Shown: one piece after another, positions 28,468-32,518 of the stretch | Layout: each line of letters starts with the position of its first letter | Numbering within the stretch: position 1 is the stretch's first letter | Source: a virus | IMG/VR virus record: IMGVR_UViG_3300021368_001477 | Span: 1 to 32,518 of that record | DNA: 32,518 nucleotides | Strand: one strand, 5' to 3' | The notes under the pieces: generated by a model | What the model was told of the DNA's origin: nothing | Databases searched by the model: none | What the model saw: only the letters and a program-made list of their open reading frames with translations | Translations under genes and position numbers: made by a program

Positions 28468-28901
28468 ATCTGCTCTATTTTAATTGTAACATCGACTACT
28501 GCGTTGTGGTAGGTCTTGTCGTTTCGGTAGTCCTCGTCGTATTCAATGCCTTCTATTTCTGTTGTATAAACGTTTAAGTTGTTTGCGCTTAGGTCTATGT
28601 ATCCTGCGCTCCTTGTTCTTATCGATTGGGTGATGCTATCTACAATGCTGTTAACCTGGAGGTCTCCTCCGTCGTCTCCGTTGAAAGAAGTAAAAACTTC
28701 TATTCGTGTTGTGCTTTGTGTATTAAACTTGGTCTGGTTCTGGTCAATCTCTAAAGTTCCCACCGAGCTAATCTTAATAAACGGCTCCGTGGCCGTAGAC
28801 GGCACTTTATTATAAACCGGTACCTCAGCCCCATCGTACGTTATATTGCCGCTTAGGCGGTCTATAAATGCCTTTCTTATGTGGTGTTGTACCTCTTTCA
28901 T
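28464..28901 (-). CDS. Tail terminator/completion protein (DUF3168-like)
   Basis: A 145-residue protein with the DUF3168 layout: an N-terminal helix (VQHHIRKAFIDRLSGNITYD), VPVYNKVPSTATEPFIKISS, a polar middle and TRIEVFTSFNGDDGGDLQVN with the final strand VVDVTIKIEQI. This family caps the tail tube end at the neck. Start and stop overlap neighbours by 4 nt (ATGA). Confidence 0.85.
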   Translation of the reverse strand: MKEVQHHIRKAFIDRLSGNITYDGAEVPVYNKVPSTATEPFIKISSVGTLEIDQNQTKFNTQSTTRIEVFTSFNGDDGGDLQVNSIVDSITQSIRTRSAGYIDLSANNLNVYTTEIEGIEYDEDYRNDKTYHNAVVDVTIKIEQI

Positions 28902-29320
28902 TTTAGTATGTTTCCTATTTTGTTGTTTATGTCTTCGGCTATTCGCTTTATTCCTTTGTTTATGTTTTCAAAAAAAAATTCTTTAGCCTTCATCTTTCTG
29001 GTTCCAAATTCAATGAATCCGGAGTAGTCCGCTAAGCTCATTATTATAACCTTCCCTGCGTTTGGGTTGAGTTCTGTTTGTACCAGGTTTCTAAGATTTC
29101 CGCTTCGCAGGTATTTTGGCTTGCCGTTCTTGTCTGTTGGCACCGGTATGCTATAAATTTTGTCGCTGAGCGTTTTCTTGATGTCTCTGGTAATTAATAA
29201 GGCTCCTCCTCTCAGCGATTTTTGTACCTCTGTTCGGTCTAGTGCCTTAAGCTTTTTAAGCTTTGTCTGGAGCTCTAGGAAGTCTTCAGCGTTTAATGTT
29301 CCATTAAAAATCTTAGGCAT
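28898..29320 (-). CDS. HK97 gp10-like tail completion protein
   Basis: A 140-residue neck protein: ELQTKLKKLKALDRTEVQKS, GGALLITRDIKKTLSDK and the conserved MSLADYSGFIEFGTRKMKAK close to the family signature (YA..vEfGT...). It would help join tail to head. It shares a base with the preceding gene stop (TAATG) and overlaps the next by 4 nt. Confidence 0.88.
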   Translation of the reverse strand: MPKIFNGTLNAEDFLELQTKLKKLKALDRTEVQKSLRGGALLITRDIKKTLSDKIYSIPVPTDKNGKPKYLRSGNLRNLVQTELNPNAGKVIIMSLADYSGFIEFGTRKMKAKEFFFENINKGIKRIAEDINNKIGNILK

Positions 29321-29646
29321 CAGCTTATCTTGGTTGCTTTTATGGTTGTGTATTGATCAAGCGTGGATTGAAATCTTCCATTGATTCGAAACGTGCCACT
29401 AATTCCTTCTATTTCCAGGGTGTCGTTTTCTGTGATCAAGTCTGCGGTTCTCTTCCTCATTTTAAACTCCACCGACAGCTCTTGCTTTTGTCTTCCTTCG
29501 TTAAGTCCTACGCTTGCGTTTAACTCCTCAAATTCTGCCCATACCTCCTTGTATGTCGTTATAGTGGATGTTGTGCCTCCATAGCCGTCCGAAGTCTTCG
29601 CTAATCGCTTTATTTTGATTCTCTTGTTGAAGTTCCCTGCTTGCAT
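29320..29646 (-). CDS. Head closure / head-tail joining protein
   Basis: A 108-residue protein of the SPP1 gp16/Phage_H_T_join type: FNKRIKIKRLAKTSDGYGGT near the start, EVWAEFEELNASVGLNEGRQ in the middle, TLEIEGISGTFRINGRFQST near the end. It would seal the connector below the portal. One-base overlaps (TAATG) with both neighbours point to translational coupling. Confidence 0.9.
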   Translation of the reverse strand: MQAGNFNKRIKIKRLAKTSDGYGGTTSTITTYKEVWAEFEELNASVGLNEGRQKQELSVEFKMRKRTADLITENDTLEIEGISGTFRINGRFQSTLDQYTTIKATKIS

Positions 29647-30155
29647 TAAATGTATGGCACTTTATGGATTGATACTAGGCTTCGAGCTGAGGTTGGTAGC
29701 TCCTGGACGATTGTTCCTGTAGCGAAGTCTGCCCTGTTGTCGTAAAGCGTCGAAACCATTTGTAATATCGCTTGCTTGATTGAAGCGTCAACGAATCCCT
29801 GCGTTTGGTAGGTGATCTTGATTTTTTTTGCCGGCAGCTCGTCAAGTTCTATAACCTCTTTAAAAATTCCTATCTCGGTGTAGCTTGCTGTGCTTCCTTC
29901 TGCTGTTATGGTCTGGATGGTTCGAACCGGAGCAAAAGGTATATTGATGTAGCTTATGGCTTCGTCTAAGAAAAAAGTCCGGTCTTTGGCTACGATATCT
30001 CGGCAGATGTAATTCTCTATCGTGATTCGTGCCTGTTCAATCATATTTGTGATCAAGTAGTTGTCTGCGTCGGTGTCTACTCTCAAGTAGTTTTTTGCCT
30101 CGGCTAGCTCTACCGGCTCAGCTCCTAAAACGTGATTTATGTAGTTCTGTGTCAT
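29646..30155 (-). CDS. Head-tail connector (adaptor) protein, gp6-like
   Basis: A 169-residue helical protein with the hallmark VELAEAKNYLRVDTDADNYL, followed by ITNMIEQARITIENYICRDI and a second helical part (IKQAILQMVSTLYDNRADFA). This is the HK97 gp6/SPP1 gp15 adaptor layout that docks under the portal. It is the first of four neck genes in standard order. Confidence 0.9.
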   Translation of the reverse strand: MTQNYINHVLGAEPVELAEAKNYLRVDTDADNYLITNMIEQARITIENYICRDIVAKDRTFFLDEAISYINIPFAPVRTIQTITAEGSTASYTEIGIFKEVIELDELPAKKIKITYQTQGFVDASIKQAILQMVSTLYDNRADFATGTIVQELPTSARSLVSIHKVPYI

Positions 30156-30376
30156 TCTGCTTTAGGCTTTCTGGTTCTTCTTTTTGGTTTTTCTGCTTTG
30201 GTCTCAATGGCAGCCTTCTCTTCTTTGGTTTCTTTCCTGGCTTTCTCTTCTTTGTGTTCAATGCCTAGCCCTTTGTGAATGTAAAACCTAGCGGTGTCCT
30301 GGTCTAGGTTGTGTACCTCTCCTTCTCTGTGCCATTGGTTGTCGTTGAAAACGTCTTTAATGATTTTGATCTTCAT
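30152..30376 (-). CDS. Small lysine/glutamate-rich protein at the head of the neck operon, 74 residues
   Basis: Not named. The N-terminal part (MKIKIIKDVFNDNQWHREGE, then DQDTARFYIHKGLGI) looks like a small beta domain seen in short genes next to capsid or neck genes. The C-terminal third is a charged KE-rich tail ending KPKRRTRKPKAE. The ATG at 30374..30376 is chosen because the longer start at 30415 lies inside the terminator. A TACTTTTG box is 17 nt upstream. Confidence 0.7.
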   Translation of the reverse strand: MKIKIIKDVFNDNQWHREGEVHNLDQDTARFYIHKGLGIEHKEEKARKETKEEKAAIETKAEKPKRRTRKPKAE

Positions 30377-30393
30377 AATTTCTTGATTTAAAG

Positions 30394-30401
30394 CAAAAGT
30401 A
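30394..30401 (-). promoter_or_regulatory. Possible -7 box (TACTTTTG) of the neck/tail operon
   Basis: An exact TAnnTTTG match just after the terminator at 30403..30431 and 17 nt before the first ATG of the neck genes, a natural place for a late-operon promoter. No -33 TTTG. Confidence 0.42.
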
Positions 30402-30402
30402 C

Positions 30403-30431
30403 AAAAAAGCCGCATCCTTTCTTGGTGCGGC
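30403..30431 (-). terminator. Terminator after the 125-residue nuclease-like gene
   Basis: Minus strand: GCCGCA..TGCGGC stem with a mismatched upper part, then TTTTTTG. It separates the small-gene block from the neck operon. Confidence 0.78.
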
Positions 30432-30453
30432 CTTTTCTAAAAACAAAACCAGT

Positions 30454-30831
30454 CTATGAACAAAATTCAAAAGCAAAGTTATTAAAATATTTTGCCATCG
30501 TTTTTTTGTTGCCCAGGCGTATGCTCTTCTGGTCTTTGTATGGGAAAATGAAAAAACCTTCAAAGGCGGAGGAGTAAACTGCGAAAAAATCTACATCCTG
30601 TCTTTGGTATTTTTGTGCGTTTCGATCTGCGATGTTCAGCTTAACGTCTCCTTTCTTTCCTTTCTTTTGTCTTGTGCCTTTGATTTGAACTTTAACGATC
30701 CGTTCTCCGGTGTCTATGATGCAGTCGTAGGCCGAGTGCGTTTGTAGTGGAAATGAAACAGCGTAGCCTTCCTCAATGCATTTTATGGCTAGCAGGTATT
30801 CTACGTATGTTCCGAAGTCTTGCGGTGTCAT
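30454..30831 (-). CDS. PD-(D/E)XK-like protein, 125 residues
   Basis: E11 in the first helix (GTYVEYLLAIKCIEEGY), D36 in AYDCIIDTG and Q49-I-K51 in VKVQIKGTR give an E..D-x12-Q-x-K pattern, typical of small PD-(D/E)XK proteins of the intron-homing/transposase-related type, in which Q can replace the catalytic E. FFAVYSSAFEGFFIFPY forms later strands. It could be a DNA nuclease or an inactive DNA binder. It is the last gene of the small block and lies between two terminators. Confidence 0.68.
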   Translation of the reverse strand: MTPQDFGTYVEYLLAIKCIEEGYAVSFPLQTHSAYDCIIDTGERIVKVQIKGTRQKKGKKGDVKLNIADRNAQKYQRQDVDFFAVYSSAFEGFFIFPYKDQKSIRLGNKKTMAKYFNNFAFEFCS

Positions 30832-30860
30832 CGGTCTGGGTTGTTGCCTTAAATTTAGGC

Positions 30861-30888
30861 AAAAAAAAAGCAGCCGTTTCTGGCTGCT
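30861..30888 (-). terminator. Terminator after the 106-residue gene
   Basis: Minus strand: AGCAGCC / GGCTGCT stem with a 6-nt loop and a run of T. A member of the recurring terminator family. Confidence 0.85.
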
Positions 30889-30909
30889 CTTACTTCTGGT
30901 GTTGGTTTT

Positions 30910-31230
30910 TTAAATGTCCTTTAAAACCTCTCTTGCCCAATCGTTCAAGATCCACTCGTTCATATCTGCCGCTTTAATGCATTCTCTTGTTACTCGGCCT
31001 AGCTTTTTATCAAAACGTTGAGTTTTGTTATCTAAAATATCAAGCTTCGATAATTCGGCTCTGGGGGTAAACTGAAAGCTTCCGTATTTCTGCTTAAGCT
31101 CTTCTGCAAAATCTTTAGCTTTTTTTGCGCTTGTCTCGTAGTTGTAAAATGCTTCTTTAAATTTTTTCTCTAATTCAATCTTTAAGATTAATTCGTTTAG
31201 GGTGTCTGCTGTGATAATTCTGTTTTGCAT
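30910..31230 (-). CDS. Uncharacterised helical protein, 106 residues
   Basis: Not recognised. A lysine- and glutamate-rich helical protein (LNELILKIELEKKFKEAFYN, later KKAKDFAEELKQKYGSF) with a C-terminal DMNEWILNDWAREVLKDI. It has its own promoter (31254..31284), a conserved A-rich leader and a terminator. A small protein in an independent cassette is a candidate for early host takeover. Confidence 0.75.
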   Translation of the reverse strand: MQNRIITADTLNELILKIELEKKFKEAFYNYETSAKKAKDFAEELKQKYGSFQFTPRAELSKLDILDNKTQRFDKKLGRVTRECIKAADMNEWILNDWAREVLKDI

Positions 31231-31253
31231 TGTTTTTGTTTTTAAATCTCCTG

Positions 31254-31284
31254 CAATATAAAATATTTTTTATTAATACCAAAA
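31254..31284 (-). promoter_or_regulatory. Bacteroidota-type promoter of the 106-residue gene
   Basis: TTTTG (31280..31284), a 19-nt spacer, TATATTG (31254..31260), then CAGGAGATTTAAAAAC. One of the five matched promoters. Confidence 0.8.
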
Positions 31285-31302
31285 TTATTTTAACCTTTTT
31301 GT

Positions 31303-31331
31303 AAAAAAAAAGCAGCCGTTTTCTGGCTGCT
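31303..31331 (-). terminator. Terminator after the 102-residue gene
   Basis: Minus strand: AGCAGCC / GGCTGCT stem with a 7-nt loop and eight T. Nearly identical to 30861..30888. Confidence 0.87.
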
Positions 31332-31352
31332 CTTCTTGATCTGGTTTTGGTT

Positions 31353-31661
31353 TTAAACGCATTCTCTCAGTCGGAGCTTTGTTCTTTTGTGTTTGTAGTA
31401 GTCGGCTACTGCGTTTCCTTTGCCGTAGGTCTCTTCGCATTCGTCGATCCATCTGTCCTGGCGTTCTATGGCCTCGTCTAGAAATCCGACTATATCATCG
31501 TGCTTCTTTCCTGGCAAGGCGTCGTATCCATTTTTAAGCTTTAGGTTTCTGGCGGCGTGCAGAAGGTCTAGCAAGTTTGAAATTTCATTTTGTGCTTTTG
31601 CAATCATACTGCCCATATCTTCTAGGGCTAGTTTTGCGGTTTGTTTTGCTGTTTGTGTCAT
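31353..31661 (-). CDS. Uncharacterised protein, 102 residues
   Basis: Not recognised. Helical and polar (MTQTAKQTAKLALEDMGSMI, then ISNLLDLLHAARNLKLKNGY and FLDEAIERQDRWIDECEETY), with a basic end (YYKHKRTKLRLRECV). It starts 24 nt after the 125-residue gene without a promoter of its own, so the two are co-transcribed from 32088, and both end at the terminator at 31303. Confidence 0.74.
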   Translation of the reverse strand: MTQTAKQTAKLALEDMGSMIAKAQNEISNLLDLLHAARNLKLKNGYDALPGKKHDDIVGFLDEAIERQDRWIDECEETYGKGNAVADYYKHKRTKLRLRECV

Positions 31662-31685
31662 TTTGAAAAAAATTAAAGGTTAAAA

Positions 31686-32063
31686 TTAAAAGTCTGTTTC
31701 TGTTTCCAAGGCTCCGGCCTCGAAGTATTCGGCTACCCATTCGCAGTTGTTGGCTGCCTGCATCATCATTTTGTTTTGCTCAGTAAATCCGTCGATGGTA
31801 ACTCTGATCTCATCTCCTACTCGTTCCAGGATCTCCTCTATCTTCCATTCTGCTGCTTGTTCTTCTGTCAATCCGTAGGCTGCGTTCATTGCGAGCTGTT
31901 TTAGCTCCTGGAGCAATTCGTAGTTCTTGTCGTTTTTCATATGCAAAAAATCTATGGCGTCTTTCTTGTTTCTAAATTCTGCAATAGTCTGCTGAATTTT
32001 TTTGTCATAAACGTAGGTCTTGTTGCTTGTGGTTCCGTGGTCAATTTTAAATCTGTTAAGCAT
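31686..32063 (-). CDS. Uncharacterised acidic protein, 125 residues
   Basis: Not recognised. The first part is polar (MLNRFKIDHGTTSNKTYVYD), the middle is helical (ELLQELKQLAMNAAYGLTEE, QAAEWKIEEILERVGDEIRV) and the end is acidic (EYFEAGALETETDF). It has a matched promoter (32088..32118) and leader. No domain was recognised. Confidence 0.75.
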   Translation of the reverse strand: MLNRFKIDHGTTSNKTYVYDKKIQQTIAEFRNKKDAIDFLHMKNDKNYELLQELKQLAMNAAYGLTEEQAAEWKIEEILERVGDEIRVTIDGFTEQNKMMMQAANNCEWVAEYFEAGALETETDF

Positions 32064-32087
32064 TTGTTTTGTTTTTTAAATCTCCTG

Positions 32088-32118
32088 CAATATAAAAAAT
32101 ATTTTAACTACTGAAAAA
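32088..32118 (-). promoter_or_regulatory. Bacteroidota-type promoter of the 125-residue gene
   Basis: TTTTT in place of TTTTG (32114..32118), the same 19-nt spacer, TATATTG (32088..32094) and CAGGAGATTTAAAAAAC. The spacing is kept although the -33 box differs by one base. Confidence 0.76.
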
Positions 32119-32138
32119 TTATTTTATGTTTTTTTTTT

Positions 32139-32164
32139 AAAAAAAAAGCAGCCTCCTGGGCTGC
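32139..32164 (-). terminator. Terminator after the 79-residue gene
   Basis: Minus strand: GCAGCC / GGCTGC stem with a 5-nt loop, then a run of T. Confidence 0.83.
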
Positions 32165-32189
32165 CTTCCTTCTGGTGTTGATCTGTTAT

Positions 32190-32429
32190 TTAAACTTTTG
32201 AAAGTCTGATTATGTCTAGAAGTGTTTGCTGTGGTACTCCTTGTTCTAGTAGTTCGTCTACTAATTGCTCTTTCTTGCTGTGAAGGTAGTAAAGGGTATC
32301 TGATATTTCGTCTTCTAGCTTGTAGTTTGGTTTTGCTCTCCTTTTGTTTCTTTCCGATACCTCTGAAAATAATTTTTCAATGATGCTTGCTCTTCTTACC
32401 GTTTGTCTGAATTTGTCGATTGTTCTCAT
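32190..32429 (-). CDS. Uncharacterised small helical protein, 79 residues
   Basis: Not recognised. A highly charged helical protein (MRTIDKFRQTVRRASIIEKL, later TLYYLHSKKEQLVDELLEQG). The ATG at 32427..32429 is chosen because longer readings enter the promoter. Its 5' end and promoter are repeated at the left end of the window. It forms a promoter-gene-terminator cassette. Confidence 0.76.
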   Translation of the reverse strand: MRTIDKFRQTVRRASIIEKLFSEVSERNKRRAKPNYKLEDEISDTLYYLHSKKEQLVDELLEQGVPQQTLLDIIRLSKV

Positions 32430-32518
32430 AATTTGTATTCTGTTTTGTTTTTTAAATCTTCTGCAATATAAAATATTTTTTAACCACTGCAAAATTATTT
32501 TGTGTTTTTTTTTTAAAA
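32388..32518. repeat. Terminal direct repeat, right copy
   Basis: 131 bases that match 1..130 apart from one extra T in a homopolymer. Shows that the contig closes on itself. Confidence 0.95.
32464..32494 (-). promoter_or_regulatory. Bacteroidota-type promoter of the 79-residue gene
   Basis: TTTTG (32490..32494), a 19-nt spacer, TATATTG (32464..32470), then CAGAAGATTTAAAAAAC. One of the five matched promoters. Confidence 0.8.

Noticed and set aside
30377-30415. A longer start for the 74-residue gene at the head of the neck operon
   Set aside because: That ATG lies in the stem of the terminator at 30403..30431, and a promoter-like box sits between the two candidate starts.
32430-32492. A longer start for the 79-residue gene, and likewise for the gene at 10320
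   Set aside because: Both extensions translate the promoter -7 region and the conserved A-rich leader; the downstream ATG follows the leader exactly as in the sister cassettes.

Overview
The window is a complete, or nearly complete, genome of a siphovirus-like tailed phage. The first 130 bases reappear as the last 131 bases, so the contig closes into a circle of about 32.4 kb. Every gene I can support lies on the minus strand, so transcription runs from high to low coordinates. The likely host is a member of the Bacteroidota, perhaps Flavobacteriia. The evidence is promoter-like boxes of the TTTG / TAnnTTTG type known from that phylum and A-rich leaders (AACAAAACAAA before ATG) where a Shine-Dalgarno site would be expected. 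I see no integrase, tRNA, rRNA, CRISPR array or insertion sequence. There is a small Cro/CI-type regulator but no other lysogeny gene.

Layout in transcription order. (1) 32429-30454: small uncharacterised genes, mostly in promoter-gene-terminator cassettes, ending with a PD-(D/E)XK-like protein. (2) 30376-28464: neck genes (connector, head closure, HK97 gp10-like, tail terminator). (3) 28467-22762: an M15 peptidase and a 3TM-type holin, then adsorption and fibre proteins with C1q-like and beta-sandwich domains, a transmembrane coiled-coil protein, a secreted thioredoxin-fold protein without active-site cysteines, and a second holin-like protein. (4) 22736-16937: major tail protein, tail assembly chaperones with a lambda-type GGGAAAG -1 frameshift, tape measure, and a large tail-tip protein. 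(5) 16881-10688: replication and recombination operon: HTH regulator, small membrane protein, annealing-protein candidate, SSB-like protein, RecE-like exonuclease, VRR-NUC nuclease, initiator-like HTH protein containing a probable origin, PD-(D/E)XK-like protein, primase-helicase and a small zinc ribbon. (6) 10523-9020: a second set of small cassettes. (7) 8938-7667: ParB-methyltransferase fusion isolated by terminators. (8) 7533-196: terminase subunits, portal, Mu-F-like protein fused to a metallopeptidase, prohead protease and major capsid protein.

The most interesting points are: three iterons at exact 23-bp spacing beside 43 bp of pure A/T inside the initiator gene; five promoters sharing an exact 19-nt spacer and a conserved leader that drive unknown small genes at two loci; the recurring GCAGCC/GGCTGC terminators; the frameshift site; domain fusions in the Mu-F, portal and tail-tip proteins; and three overlooked genes of 38 to 55 codons. 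No DNA polymerase is present, so the phage probably opens and primes its own origin and borrows the host replicase.
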